64,000 bases of DNA, taken from contig NZ_JAPEOX010000002.1 of the NCBI RefSeq assembly GCF_026340675.1, positions 992,001-1,056,000 on the forward strand, given 5' to 3'. Numbering within the stretch: the stretch's first letter is position 1; each line of letters starts with the position of its first letter. The notes below the pieces were generated by a model. The model worked only from the letters and a program-made list of their open reading frames with translations. It searched no databases and had not been told where the DNA came from. Both the position numbers and the translations under genes were made by a program. Positions 15,942-24,378 of this stretch are shown here, one piece after another. This DNA comes from Streptomyces sp. NBC_01264 (GTDB lineage: Bacteria > Actinomycetota > Actinomycetes > Streptomycetales > Streptomycetaceae).

Positions 15942-16745
15942 ATGTCCTTCGCTGATCTGACCCTTGACCGGTGGCGCTCGTTCGACCTGCCGCAGGCCCT
16001 GCACTTCGCCCGGGAAGCCGCCGCTTCGGTGGACGGCCGGGTGAGCCTGGTCGACACCACCGAACACCTCGGCGGCCCGCTCCACCGCGTACGCGTCGAA
16101 CGGGACGGGCAGGAGTTCGCCCTGGTACCCGGGGGAACGGCCCGCCTCGGCTTCGACCTGGACGCCTGGGAGCCGACGCCGGAGCAGACCGCCGACTTCG
16201 AGCAGAGCCTGGCCGAGGAGTACGGCTACGGTCCCGATCTCAAGTCGCACCTCGCCGAGTTGTTGAGCCCGCCCCGCACCGTCACCCTCGCGACGGTGTT
16301 GATGGCCGTGGCCAACGAGCCGCTCGCCGAACCGCCCGCCGGGATGCCCGCGGTGCTCGCGGGGCGCGGACTGCGGCTGCCCGGCGCCGACGAGTGGGAG
16401 CACGCCTGCGGGGCCGATGCGCGCACCCTCTTCCGGTGGGGCGACACCTGCCCGATCGCCGAACCGTCCTACGGCGCCGGTACGTTCGCTCCGCGGTGCG
16501 AGCCCAACGCCTTCGGGCTGCGCATCGCCCACGACTCGTACGCCGCCGAGATCGGCGCCGATCCGGGCGCCGTGCACGGCGGGGACGGTGGCGAGTCCGT
16601 GTGCGGCGGGTACGGGGACCTGTGGGCCTGGCTGACGCTGGCCACGGCGAACCGCAACCCGGCGATGGCCGAGTTCGTGTACGGCCCGGAGGGCGAGTAC
16701 GCCTGGGAGGCTTTCTCCGTACGGCCGGTGCTCGACCTCCGCTGA
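15942..16745 (+). CDS. Formylglycine-generating-enzyme-like (FGE-sulfatase fold) protein
   Basis: 267 residues from the ATG at 15942; an upstream in-frame ATG at 15918 is also possible and both lack a strong ribosome site. Landmarks follow the FGE fold: EFALVPGGTARLGFD near residue 48, VTLATVLMAVANEPL, then LRLPGADEWEHACGADARTLFRWGD (in parts), EPNAFGLRIAH, and the C-terminal FSVRPVLDLR. RLPxxxEWExA and FxWGD are hallmarks of SUMF1/EgtB/PvdO-type proteins. The paired active-site Cys of true FGE are not evident, so sulfatase activation is unlikely. Probably cytoplasmic; function unknown. Confidence 0.6.
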   Translation: MSFADLTLDRWRSFDLPQALHFAREAAASVDGRVSLVDTTEHLGGPLHRVRVERDGQEFALVPGGTARLGFDLDAWEPTPEQTADFEQSLAEEYGYGPDLKSHLAELLSPPRTVTLATVLMAVANEPLAEPPAGMPAVLAGRGLRLPGADEWEHACGADARTLFRWGDTCPIAEPSYGAGTFAPRCEPNAFGLRIAHDSYAAEIGADPGAVHGGDGGESVCGGYGDLWAWLTLATANRNPAMAEFVYGPEGEYAWEAFSVRPVLDLR

Positions 16746-16781
16746 AGTCCCGCACTCGGCCTCCGGTGACGTCCCGCGAGC

Positions 16782-17615
16782 TCAGCCTCCGCTGAAGTGC
16801 GGGGGCCGGCGCTGCGCCTTGGCCGCGTACCCCTCGCGGGAGTCCTCGGAGGTGAGGGTGAGGGCCGCCGTCATCGCCACCCGGTCCAGGGCCGCGGGCA
16901 GGGCGGCGTCCGCGTAGGAGTCGATCGCGCGCTTGATGCCCTGGACGGCGAGCGGGGCGTTGGCCGCGATCTCCGCCGCGAGCGCCCGGGCGTCCTTGTC
17001 CAATTCCTCCACAGGGAGCACCTGTTGGACCAGACCCAGGCGCTCCGCCGTCCCGGCGTCGATGCGGCGGCCGGTCAGCGCCAGGAACTTGGCCCAGCCG
17101 GCGCCCGCCTCGCGGGCGATGCGCAGGTCGCCGCCCGCATCCACCGCGACGCCCAACTGGGCCTCGGGCAGGGCGAACACGGCGTCCTGGGCCGCCACCC
17201 GGATGTCCGCCATCAGGGCCAGTTCGAAGCCGAAGCCCAGGCAGTAGCCCTGCACCGCGGCCACGACCGGCTGCGGCAACCGGGCCAGGACGGCGAAGCG
17301 TTCGTGGACCCAGCGGATGCCCTCGTAGTAGTTGCGGTTGCGCTCCGCCGCCGAGGCCCCGGTGATCGCGCCGCCCGGGGCCGTCACGTCGATGCCCGCG
17401 CAGAACGCCCGCCCCTCGGCCCGCAGCAGGACCACCCGCACGGCGGGGTCGAAGCGGATCCGGTCCGCCAGCAGGCCGAGCTGGCGCGTGGACTCCCAGC
17501 TCCAGCCGTTGAGCTTCTCCGGCCGGCAGAGGGTGAGTTCCGCGATCCCGTCCGCGACGTCCAGACGGATCCGTTCCTCACCCTCCGCGATCTCCGTGCT
17601 CAGGGTGTCGATCAC
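16782..17615 (-). CDS. Enoyl-CoA hydratase/isomerase family protein
   Basis: 277 residues, GTG start at 17615. The crotonase fold is clear: LTLCRPEKLNGWSWES, the oxyanion segment RAFCAGIDVTAPGG (about residue 70), VAAVQGYCLGFGFELALMADIRVAAQDAVFALPEAQLGV (in parts, about 118-155) and LTGRRIDAGTAERLGLV. The Glu that normally acts as general base lies in LPEAQLGV. It hydrates or isomerises enoyl-CoA substrates. It follows the PIG-L gene by 23 bases on the same strand, so the two may be cotranscribed, though their chemistry is unrelated. Confidence 0.9.
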   Translation of the reverse strand: MIDTLSTEIAEGEERIRLDVADGIAELTLCRPEKLNGWSWESTRQLGLLADRIRFDPAVRVVLLRAEGRAFCAGIDVTAPGGAITGASAAERNRNYYEGIRWVHERFAVLARLPQPVVAAVQGYCLGFGFELALMADIRVAAQDAVFALPEAQLGVAVDAGGDLRIAREAGAGWAKFLALTGRRIDAGTAERLGLVQQVLPVEELDKDARALAAEIAANAPLAVQGIKRAIDSYADAALPAALDRVAMTAALTLTSEDSREGYAAKAQRRPPHFSGG

Positions 17616-17638
17616 GCGGACACCCTAAGCGTGTCCGC

Positions 17639-18403
17639 CTAGCGCGGGAAGACCTCGAACGGCACCGCCGGCCGGCCCCCGAACCGGGGGGCCGCCTGCT
17701 GGGCGTTGCCCGTCAGGAAGGTGCGTACGTACGTCTCCGGGTCCTCGTCCGTCAGCGCGGCGATGTACGCCTTGTGCTCCATCAGGGATTTCACCGACCG
17801 CTCCAGGCCGGGGCCGGCGTCGGCCGCGTGCGTGGGCGTCGTGGTGCCGGACACCGCGACCCAGCGCACCCCGTTCCACGGTTCCAGGCCCTGTTCCGTG
17901 AGGAGTTCGGGGAAGATCCAGCGGTTGCCAGCGTCGCCCGCCGCGTCCAGGGTGGCCCGGCCGACCGCCTTGTGGTCGGGGGTGTTCCAGTAGCCGCCGC
18001 CCTCGGCCCCGCCCCAGGTGTCGCGGTGGTTCATCGTGATCACCAGCTCGGGGCGGTGGCGCCGGATGGCGGCGGCGATGTCCCGGCGCAGGTCCAGGCT
18101 GTACTCCAGGACCCCGTCGCGGTGGTCGAGGAACTCCACCGTGGGGACGCCGACGACGGCCGCGCTCGCGCGCTGCTCCGCTTCGCGCAGCGGGGCGCAC
18201 GCGGCCGGGTCGATGGTGTCGATGCCGGCCTCGCCGCGCGTGGCGAGCAGGTAGACGACCTCGCGGCCGCCGTCGGTCCAGTCCGCGATGGCCGCGGCGC
18301 AGCCGTACTCCAGGTCGTCCGGGTGTGCCACGACGGCCAGCGCACGCTGCCAGTCGGTGGGCATGGGCTCCAAGGGCGCGGGCCCGTGCTGTTGTTCGCT
18401 CAT
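17639..18403 (-). CDS. PIG-L family zinc deacetylase
   Basis: 254 residues from the ATG at 18403; a GTG at 18412 would add three residues. Zinc-site motifs of the GlcNAc-PI/mycothiol de-N-acetylase family are present: VVAHPDDLEYG near residue 26, LDHRDGVLEYS, and the His in NTPDHKAVGRATLDAA. Family members remove an acetyl group from GlcNAc linked to inositol or another carrier (MshB) or cleave mycothiol conjugates (Mca). This one is shorter than MshB and its substrate is unknown. It starts 18 bases from the divergent metallo-beta-lactamase-fold gene. Confidence 0.87.
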   Translation of the reverse strand: MSEQQHGPAPLEPMPTDWQRALAVVAHPDDLEYGCAAAIADWTDGGREVVYLLATRGEAGIDTIDPAACAPLREAEQRASAAVVGVPTVEFLDHRDGVLEYSLDLRRDIAAAIRRHRPELVITMNHRDTWGGAEGGGYWNTPDHKAVGRATLDAAGDAGNRWIFPELLTEQGLEPWNGVRWVAVSGTTTPTHAADAGPGLERSVKSLMEHKAYIAALTDEDPETYVRTFLTGNAQQAAPRFGGRPAVPFEVFPR

Positions 18404-18421
18404 GGGTCGCACAATAGGCGA

Positions 18422-19242
18422 ATGGACAGTCAGGAGCCGGTGGTGGCCCTGCTCGACGCCTCCGGGTCGTTCTTCGAGCCCGCGGTCACGGCCTTCCCGG
18501 GGGCGGACGCCGCCGCCTGGGAGCGGGCCGCGCTGCTGGATCCGGGCGCGGCCGGGCCGGACGGCTCCTGGCGGCTGGACTTCCGGTGCTTCGCCGGGCC
18601 CGGCCGGGTGGCCGCTGGGTGCTGGTCGACGCGGGGGTCGGCCCGGAACGGGGTCCGGCGGCCGGCTGGGCCCCGGTGCCGGGCCGGCTGCCCGCCGCGC
18701 TCGGGGAGGCCGGGATCGCCCCGGCCGACGTGGAGGCGGTGGTCCTGACCCACCTGCACGAGGACCACACCGGCTGGACGCAGGACGAGGCCGGGCTGCC
18801 GTTCTTCCCCGACGCCCGGTACCTCGTACAGAGCGCGGAAGTGGCCGCCCTGGACCGGGCGGATCCCGTGTGGGACTGGACGGTGGCCCCGCTGCGGGCC
18901 GCCGGCCGGCTCCAGGAGGTGGCCGGGGAGCACCGGCTCGCTCCGGGCATCACCCTGCTGCCCACGCCCGGGCACACGCCCGGCCACCAGTCGGTGCTGG
19001 TGGAAGGGGCTGCCGGGCCGGGCGGAGCGGTCCCGGGCCGGGGCCGGGACGTGCTGATCACCGGTGACGTCCTGGTCCACGCGGTGCAGCTGGCCGATCC
19101 GGCGGTCCCGTACTCCCACGAACGCGACCGGGCCGCCGCCCGCGCCTCGCGCGAGGAACTCCTGGCCCTGGCCGTCCGCCGCCGCGCCCTGCTGGCCACG
19201 GCGCACCTGACCCGGGCCTTCGTGGAGCCGCCGGGGCCTTGA
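18422..19242 (+). pseudogene. MBL-fold metallohydrolase interrupted by a frameshift
   Basis: The first part (from the ATG at 18422) reads MDSQEPVVALLDASGSFFEP and on to WRLDFRCF. The homologous continuation GGRWVLVDAGVGPERG lies in another frame that is open to 19242. The switch falls near 18590-18605 and needs one lost base (or two gained). Downstream everything expected of a metallo-beta-lactamase-fold hydrolase is intact: THLHEDHTGW (HxHxDH), LPTPGHTPGHQS, ITGDVLVHAVQL and ATAHLTR. An internal GTG at 18586 would omit the first strands of the fold. Either a recent pseudogene or a sequencing error in a GC run. Confidence 0.72.
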
Positions 19243-19253
19243 GGCGGGCGCGG

Positions 19254-20582
19254 TCAGGCCTCGCGTACGAGTGCCAGCAACCGGTCCAGGACGCGCGGGC
19301 CGCCGGCGCGGACCCCGTCGTGCTCGAACTCGTCCGTCACCCAGGTCCGCAGACCGCGGATCGCCCCGGCGGTGGCCAGGGAGTGCGCGGTGTCCACGTA
19401 CATGTCGTCGTGGTAGACGGCCGCGGCGACCGGCACCTCGTTCTCGGCGAGCCGCGCCGGGTCGTACAGCGGGGTCCAGCCGGTGCGGGCCGTGAGCAGC
19501 TCGGCGGTCTCGCGCAGCGGGGCGAGCGCCGGGTCGCAGTCGAAGTGCCAGGGGTGGATGGTCTCTCCGGTGAAGTACAGCGGCTCCGCCCCCGCGAGGG
19601 TCTTCGCGGCATCGAACCGCGGGTGGCCGGAGCGGACCTTCTCGGCGGCCCAGCCGATGGGCGCACCCGGGTCCTGCGCGTAGATCGCCTCGTGCATCAG
19701 GGCGTAGAGGGGGTGCCCGGCGAAGGAGAGCTGTCCGTGCACGGCCTCCAAAAAGGCGTCGGAGAGCGCGGGCCCGGCCGGGGTGGGGACGAAGGCGTCC
19801 TCCAGCAGGTAGTGCAGCTGGTGGCTGCCGTCCGAGCCGCCCAGGAGCAGGCCGAGGGACTGGAAGGCCTCGGCCGTCAGCAGGTATCCGCCGGGGAGTT
19901 CGGCCGGGCGCTCGAGCAGGTGGGCGGCGATGCGGCGGGCGCGCTCCACGTCCATGGGGTAGCGGGCGTAGTGCGCCCGGTTCTTGCGTGCGACCCGGGG
20001 GTACGCGGCCTCGTACACCTCGGTGGCGGTGGCGTCGAGGGAGGGCAGCCCGCCGGTGATGAGGGCGGCGGTCAGCCCCTCGGGGGCGGCGCCCAGGTAG
20101 TGGGTGACGCAGAAGCCGCCGAAGCTCTGGCCGAGGACCGTCCAGGGCGCTCCGCCGGTGAGCAGCGGGCGGATGGTCTCGGCGTCGCGCACGATGGAGT
20201 CGGCGCGGAAGTGGGCGAGGTACTCGGCCTGCTGCGCGGGGCCGCCGCGCAGCGGCAGGGTCTGCCGGTTGGCCGGGGTGGAGCGCCCGGTCCCGCGCTG
20301 GTCGAGCAGCAGGACCCGGTACTCGGCGAGGGCCCGCTCCAGCCAGGCCTGCCGACCGACGAACCTGCGGGCGCCGAAGCCGGGTCCGCCCTCCAGGTAG
20401 AGCAGCCAGGGCAGGGACTCCGGGTCCTTGCCGGTGGCGACCAGTTCGCGGGCGTACAGCTCGATCCGCTCGCCGTCGGGGCGGGCGTGGTCGAGGGGGA
20501 CGGCGAAGTGGTGGTCGGTGAGGACGACTCCGGGCTGGCGGTAGCTGCCGGCGGCGGCGTTCTCGTGGGGCACGGGGTTCAC
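19254..20582 (-). CDS. Proline iminopeptidase-like alpha/beta hydrolase (peptidase S33)
   Basis: 442 residues, GTG at 20582. The S33 layout is clear: oxyanion LYLEGGPGFGARR (about residue 62), LLLDQRGTGRSTPANR, the nucleophile elbow LGQSFGGFCVTHYL with Ser near 152, a large helical cap, then FTGETIHPWHFDCDPAL and a late His in DEFEHDGVRAGG. The length and GGPG/DQRGTGRS motifs match the long Pip-type prolyl aminopeptidases, which release N-terminal proline from peptides. No signal peptide. It converges on the MBL gene with 11 bases between. Confidence 0.86.
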   Translation of the reverse strand: MNPVPHENAAAGSYRQPGVVLTDHHFAVPLDHARPDGERIELYARELVATGKDPESLPWLLYLEGGPGFGARRFVGRQAWLERALAEYRVLLLDQRGTGRSTPANRQTLPLRGGPAQQAEYLAHFRADSIVRDAETIRPLLTGGAPWTVLGQSFGGFCVTHYLGAAPEGLTAALITGGLPSLDATATEVYEAAYPRVARKNRAHYARYPMDVERARRIAAHLLERPAELPGGYLLTAEAFQSLGLLLGGSDGSHQLHYLLEDAFVPTPAGPALSDAFLEAVHGQLSFAGHPLYALMHEAIYAQDPGAPIGWAAEKVRSGHPRFDAAKTLAGAEPLYFTGETIHPWHFDCDPALAPLRETAELLTARTGWTPLYDPARLAENEVPVAAAVYHDDMYVDTAHSLATAGAIRGLRTWVTDEFEHDGVRAGGPRVLDRLLALVREA

Positions 20583-20678
20583 GGGAGGTCCCTGGGGTCG
20601 GCGCGGTGCGGTGGTGTGCGCGGCAGCCGTCCCGGGGCCGGTGGGTGAGGACGACCGGGGCGGCGGGCCCGACCGAGC

Positions 20679-21623
20679 TTACGCGAGGCCCCCGGCCGGG
20701 GGCGGGGCCCCGGGGCTCCCCTCGGATGGCCCGATGAGCGCTTCGACCCCGTCCAGCATCCGGGCGAGCCCGAACTCGAACAGCGTGCCGAGTTCGAGCT
20801 CGAACCGCTCCCCTTCGAAGAGGGTGGACAGGACCGGGAAGGAGCCGGCGGTCTGGATCGATTCCATCCGCGGTTCGTTGGCGGCCAGCCATTCCTCGGG
20901 GGTCATGCCGGTGTCCTGCCGGGCCTGCGACTCCAGCTCCACGGCCGCCGCGACGCCCTGGGCGTACCCGAGGAGGGCGAGGTGGGTGTGGAGGATCTGG
21001 GCCGGTGTCAGCCCCAGGCCGGTCAGGGCGCCGAGGACCCGCTCGGTGTACCGCATCGCGTGGGGCGAGGCCATCGGCCGGGTGAGCCCGGCCGTGGCTC
21101 GCGCCAGCCAGGGATGGCGCTCGCACAGGCCCCACAACCACCGCACCTCCTGCTCCAGCTGCGCACGCCAGCCGGGCGGTCGCGGCCCCGGCGGCTCCGC
21201 GCTGAACACCGTCTCCGACATCAGCCGTACGAGTTCGCCCTTGCTCGGAACGTGGCGGTAGAGCGCCATGGTGGAGACGCCGAAGTCGGTGGCGACGCGG
21301 CGCATGGACAGTGCGGCGAGCCCTTCGCCGTCGACGAGGGCGATCGCGGTGCGGATGATGCGGTCCCGGGTCAGTCCGTGAGGGGGAGCCGGGGGTCGCT
21401 CTCGTCCCGGCTCGGCGACGACGGTGCCGACACCGGGTACGGGCCGCACCAGACCCTCCTGGTTCAGGGTGGCGAGCGCCTTCGTCGCGGTCGCCATGGC
21501 GACCCCCCACTCCTGGGTGATCCGCCGGGTGGAAGGGATGCGGGCACCGGGTGCGAGCTCGCCCGAGGTGATCCGCCGACGGATGTCGCCGGCGATGCGG
21601 AGGTAGGGCGGTTCCATGGCCAT
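20679..21623 (-). CDS. GntR-TetR two-domain regulator of the adjacent exporter
   Basis: 314 residues; two in-frame ATGs (21623 and 21617). Residues about 5-70 form a GntR-type winged helix (YLRIAGDIRRRITSGELAPG, then STRRITQEWGVAMATATKALATL). Residues about 85-135 form a second, TetR-type HTH (DRIIRTAIALVDGEGLAALS, VATDFGVSTMALYRHVPSKGEL), followed by a TetR_C-like helical domain. Such fusions occur in actinobacteria and usually repress a neighbouring drug exporter. The divergent DHA2 transporter and the shared GGAGTGCACTAG sites in between support that here. Confidence 0.88.
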   Translation of the reverse strand: MAMEPPYLRIAGDIRRRITSGELAPGARIPSTRRITQEWGVAMATATKALATLNQEGLVRPVPGVGTVVAEPGRERPPAPPHGLTRDRIIRTAIALVDGEGLAALSMRRVATDFGVSTMALYRHVPSKGELVRLMSETVFSAEPPGPRPPGWRAQLEQEVRWLWGLCERHPWLARATAGLTRPMASPHAMRYTERVLGALTGLGLTPAQILHTHLALLGYAQGVAAAVELESQARQDTGMTPEEWLAANEPRMESIQTAGSFPVLSTLFEGERFELELGTLFEFGLARMLDGVEALIGPSEGSPGAPPPAGGLA

Positions 21624-21646
21624 GAGTGCACTGTACTAGTGCACTC
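21624..21646. promoter_or_regulatory. Operator O1, 23-bp inverted repeat at the regulator start
   Basis: GAGTGCACT (21624-21632) and AGTGCACTC (21638-21646) are perfect 9-bp arms with a 5-base centre, directly abutting the regulator's ATG. Binding here would block regulator transcription or translation. Confidence 0.75.
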
Positions 21647-21682
21647 CCACAGCGTTCAGGCAGTTCCAAGGCCTGTGTTGGC

Positions 21683-21694
21683 GGAGTGCACTAG
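21683..21694. promoter_or_regulatory. Operator O2, copy of the GGAGTGCACTAG element
   Basis: GGAGTGCACTAG at 21683-21694 repeats, in opposite orientation, the same 12 bases present in O1 (reverse complement at 21636-21647). It is 46 bases upstream of the exporter ATG, consistent with joint control of both directions. Confidence 0.65.
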
Positions 21695-21739
21695 GCATGT
21701 GTTTGCGGCGCACACCTTGGTCCCGGTCTCCTGCCGTTC

Positions 21740-23302
21740 ATGGACAACACGCCAAGCCCCCGCGCGGGGCGCAAGGAATGGACCGCCCTCGGGGTCCTGA
21801 TGCTGCCCCTGCTCCTCGTCTCGATGGACGTCTCGGTCCTGTACTTCGCGATCCCCTACATCAGCCGGGACCTGGAGCCCAGCGCGACGCAGCAGTTGTG
21901 GATCCTGGACATGTACGGCTTCGTCCTCGCCGGGCTCCTCGTCACGATGGGCGCCCTCGGTGACCGGATCGGCCGGCGCACGCTGGTGCTCGCGGGAGCG
22001 GCGGTCTTCGGAGCGGCCTCGGTCGCGGCCGCGTACGCGTCCTCGGCCGAACTGCTCATCGCCGTGCGCGCGCTGCTGGGGCTGGGCGGCGCCGCCCTGA
22101 TGCCCTCGACGCTCGCCCTGATCCGCAATCTCTTCCACGACGAGGAACAGCGGGGCAGGGCGGTGACCCTGTGGACCGCCGTCATGACGACGGGCATCTC
22201 GCTGGGGCCCGTGGTCAGCGGTCTGCTGCTGGAGCACTTCTGGTGGGGCGCGGTCTTCCTGATCAACCTGCCCGCGATGGTGCTGCTGCTCGTGCTGGTG
22301 CCGTTCCTGGTAACGGAGTTCAAGTCGGCGAAGCGCGAGCCCTTCGACCTGCCGAGCGCGGTGCTGTCGCTCGGCGCGGTGCTCCTGGTCATCTACGGCA
22401 TCAAGGAATGGGCCCGGCACGGGTACGAGCCGCTGCCCACGCTCGCCATCGGCACGGGGCTCGTGTTGGGCTTCGTCTTCGTCTTGCGGCAACAGCACCT
22501 CGCGCATCCGATGATCGACCTCGGCCTTCTCGGCCGGCGCAGCTTCGGCGGCCCGGTGTTCGTCAGTCTCCTCGCGATGTTCGCCACGGTCGGGATGGCG
22601 GTCTTCCTCACCCAGTACCTGCAGTCGGTCCTCGGCATGAGGCCGTTCAACGCCGCGCTGTGGAGCCTTGTTCCGGCCGCCGGAGTGGCCGTCGCGGCCC
22701 CGGTCGGAGCCGTCCTCGCCCAACGCGTCGACCGTGCGTACGTCATGGGCGGCGGTTTCCTCCTCTCCGGGTGCGGCTTCCTCTGGCTGACCCAGGTGCG
22801 CACGGACTCGGCGCTCTGGTTCACCCTCGCGGGCGCCTCCCTGTACGTGGGCGGCCTCGTCGCCGCCATGACCCTCGCCAACGAACTCGCCCTCGGCGCG
22901 GCCCCGCCGGAGCGGGCCGGATCAGCCGCGGCCGTGGTGGAGTCGGGCCAGGAGCTCGGCGGAGCATTGGGCATGGCGATCCTCGGATCCGTCGGGGCGG
23001 CGGTCTACAGCCGGGACATGGCGGGGGCGCTGCCCGCCGGCGTGCCGCAGGCCGAAGCCGTACGCGAAACGCTCGGCGGCGCTGTGGCCGCCGCATCCCA
23101 GCTGCCCGGAGGGGCCGCGGATGCCGTACTGACGGCCGCGCGCGACGCCTTCACGCACGGGATGAGCTTCGCGGCCGTGGGCGCGGCCGTCACCATGACC
23201 GGCGCCGCCTTCTTCTCGTTCACCTGGCTGAGGGGCGTGGGCACGGCGGGACGCCCGGCACCCTCACCTGCCGCCCCGCCGTCCGCCACCCGCACACCCT
23301 GA
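21740..23302 (+). CDS. DHA2-family (14-TMS) MFS drug exporter
   Basis: 520 residues. Fourteen hydrophobic segments are countable. The signature LDMYGFVLAGLLVTMGALGDRIGRRTLV (motif A, in parts) sits between helices 2 and 3, and MTTGISLGPVVSGLLL is the antiporter motif C. The start MDVSVLYFAIPYISRDL resembles the QacA/SmvA/EmrB group, proton-driven exporters of cationic or lipophilic drugs. It faces the GntR-TetR regulator. The antibiotic or metabolite exported cannot be told. Confidence 0.9.
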   Translation: MDNTPSPRAGRKEWTALGVLMLPLLLVSMDVSVLYFAIPYISRDLEPSATQQLWILDMYGFVLAGLLVTMGALGDRIGRRTLVLAGAAVFGAASVAAAYASSAELLIAVRALLGLGGAALMPSTLALIRNLFHDEEQRGRAVTLWTAVMTTGISLGPVVSGLLLEHFWWGAVFLINLPAMVLLLVLVPFLVTEFKSAKREPFDLPSAVLSLGAVLLVIYGIKEWARHGYEPLPTLAIGTGLVLGFVFVLRQQHLAHPMIDLGLLGRRSFGGPVFVSLLAMFATVGMAVFLTQYLQSVLGMRPFNAALWSLVPAAGVAVAAPVGAVLAQRVDRAYVMGGGFLLSGCGFLWLTQVRTDSALWFTLAGASLYVGGLVAAMTLANELALGAAPPERAGSAAAVVESGQELGGALGMAILGSVGAAVYSRDMAGALPAGVPQAEAVRETLGGAVAAASQLPGGAADAVLTAARDAFTHGMSFAAVGAAVTMTGAAFFSFTWLRGVGTAGRPAPSPAAPPSATRTP

Positions 23303-23311
23303 CGGCCGGCC

Positions 23312-24292
23312 TCAGCGGGCGTCGCGCCACCAGTAGCGCCCGACGACGAGCTCCTCCAGCGAGCGGAGCCGGTCCGCCGCCATGCGCGCGTGGACCTCGG
23401 GGCGTTCCAGTACGACACGGAGATCGGCCGCGAGGTGGGTCGCTTCGCGGACCTCGCAGCCTGCCCGAAGGGTGTCCGGAGGGGTTCCCGTCGCACGGGC
23501 GACGACGTCGAGGAGGGTCTCCATGTGCGGTCCGCTGAACCGGATCAGGAAGAACCAGTCGTCGACGGGGTCCCCGAAGCGGGCCCATTCGAAGTCCAGC
23601 AGGGCCGTCACGTTCCCGGCGTGCGCGAGCCAGTTGTCCCAGTGGCAGTCCGCGTGGACGGGGACGGCCGTACGGGCGTGCGGGGGCGCGTCCCGCGCGA
23701 TCGCCCTCAGCCCGTCGAGCAGGTGGGTAGGTACGGTTCCGTGGCGGTCGCGCTCGGCGAGGCCCTCGATCTCGGCGAGGAACGCGGCCCGACCGGTGAA
23801 CCCTCCGTGGTCGAGGGTTTCCCGCAGCGTCCGGTCGGCCTCGCCCTGGGGCACCCAGGCGTGGAGCCGGCCGAGCCGTTCGACCGCCTGCTCGGCCAAC
23901 GCGCGCGCGGTCGCCCCGTCCACGCCCGGCATGCCCATGCTGGGAGCCGTCCCCGGCACGCGGGCGTAGCAGGCAAAGCGGACGTCGCCCGTCTCCAGCC
24001 GGTGGGTCCCGCTGTCGAGCAGCGGGGCCGTGAGCCCGGCGGGCAGGTGGGGCGCGAGCGCGATCTCCCGGTTCAGCCGCGTGTGGGAGGCCGCATCGAT
24101 GATCTTGACGACCACGTCCGGGCCCCCGTACACGTGGTGGGAGCCGCTCGCGGCGGTGGCCATGGGGCCGGGATCGCGCCCCAGGGCCGCCGCCGCGATC
24201 GCACGGGCGGCGGCGCGGGCCCGCCCCGGGTCGGCCATCGGCGCGCGGGCGGTCAGCGGCCCTTCGGTGGTCACAGGTCCCTCGGCCGTCAT
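23312..24292 (-). CDS. Aminoglycoside phosphotransferase/choline kinase-fold protein
   Basis: Up to 326 residues from the ATG at 24292; a shorter start at 24238 gives 308. The frame is open further into repeats that each carry GTG or ATG after a GAGGGA-like string, so the real start is uncertain. The kinase fold shows GPDVVVKIIDAASHTRLNREIALAPHL (in parts), the catalytic loop VHADCHWDNWLAHAG with Asp and Asn, and the metal-binding LLDFEWARFGDP. Family members phosphorylate small hydroxyl substrates, including aminoglycosides and choline. It lies downstream of mscR on the same strand; the substrate is unknown. Confidence 0.8.
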   Translation of the reverse strand: MTAEGPVTTEGPLTARAPMADPGRARAAARAIAAAALGRDPGPMATAASGSHHVYGGPDVVVKIIDAASHTRLNREIALAPHLPAGLTAPLLDSGTHRLETGDVRFACYARVPGTAPSMGMPGVDGATARALAEQAVERLGRLHAWVPQGEADRTLRETLDHGGFTGRAAFLAEIEGLAERDRHGTVPTHLLDGLRAIARDAPPHARTAVPVHADCHWDNWLAHAGNVTALLDFEWARFGDPVDDWFFLIRFSGPHMETLLDVVARATGTPPDTLRAGCEVREATHLAADLRVVLERPEVHARMAADRLRSLEELVVGRYWWRDAR

Positions 24293-24376
24293 AGGCCCCT
24301 CGGTCGTCACAGGTCCCTCGGTGGCCACCGGGCCGCCGGCGGTCACAGGGCCGTGGGTGGTCACAGGGCCGTGCGC
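24251..24376. repeat. Seven tandem 18-bp repeats before/inside the phosphotransferase start
   Basis: Exactly seven units of 18 bp (starts 24251, 24269, 24287, 24305, 24323, 24341 and 24359), consensus GGTCACAGGTCCCTCGGT on the plus strand. Read on the minus strand they give GPVTTE-type hexapeptides in the phosphotransferase frame. The array begins 2 bases after the mscR stop. It could be a coding N-terminal repeat or a leader with repeated start signals. Confidence 0.85.
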
Positions 24377-24378
24377 GC

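Noticed and set aside
16736..16798. Direct repeats CCTCCGCTGAAGT at both ends of a convergent gap as a possible insertion scar
   Set aside because: Only a 37-base gap lies between the genes and both copies include natural gene ends. No element or target-site duplication is evident, so chance or a tiny local duplication is simpler.
18430..21669. 1079-codon minus-strand open frame
   Set aside because: It runs antisense or out of frame over the S33 peptidase and the GntR-TetR gene. The composition is Arg/Pro-rich with no recognisable domain.
24243..24376. CRISPR-like array at the 18-bp repeats
   Set aside because: The units are contiguous with no unique spacers, and no cas gene is present.
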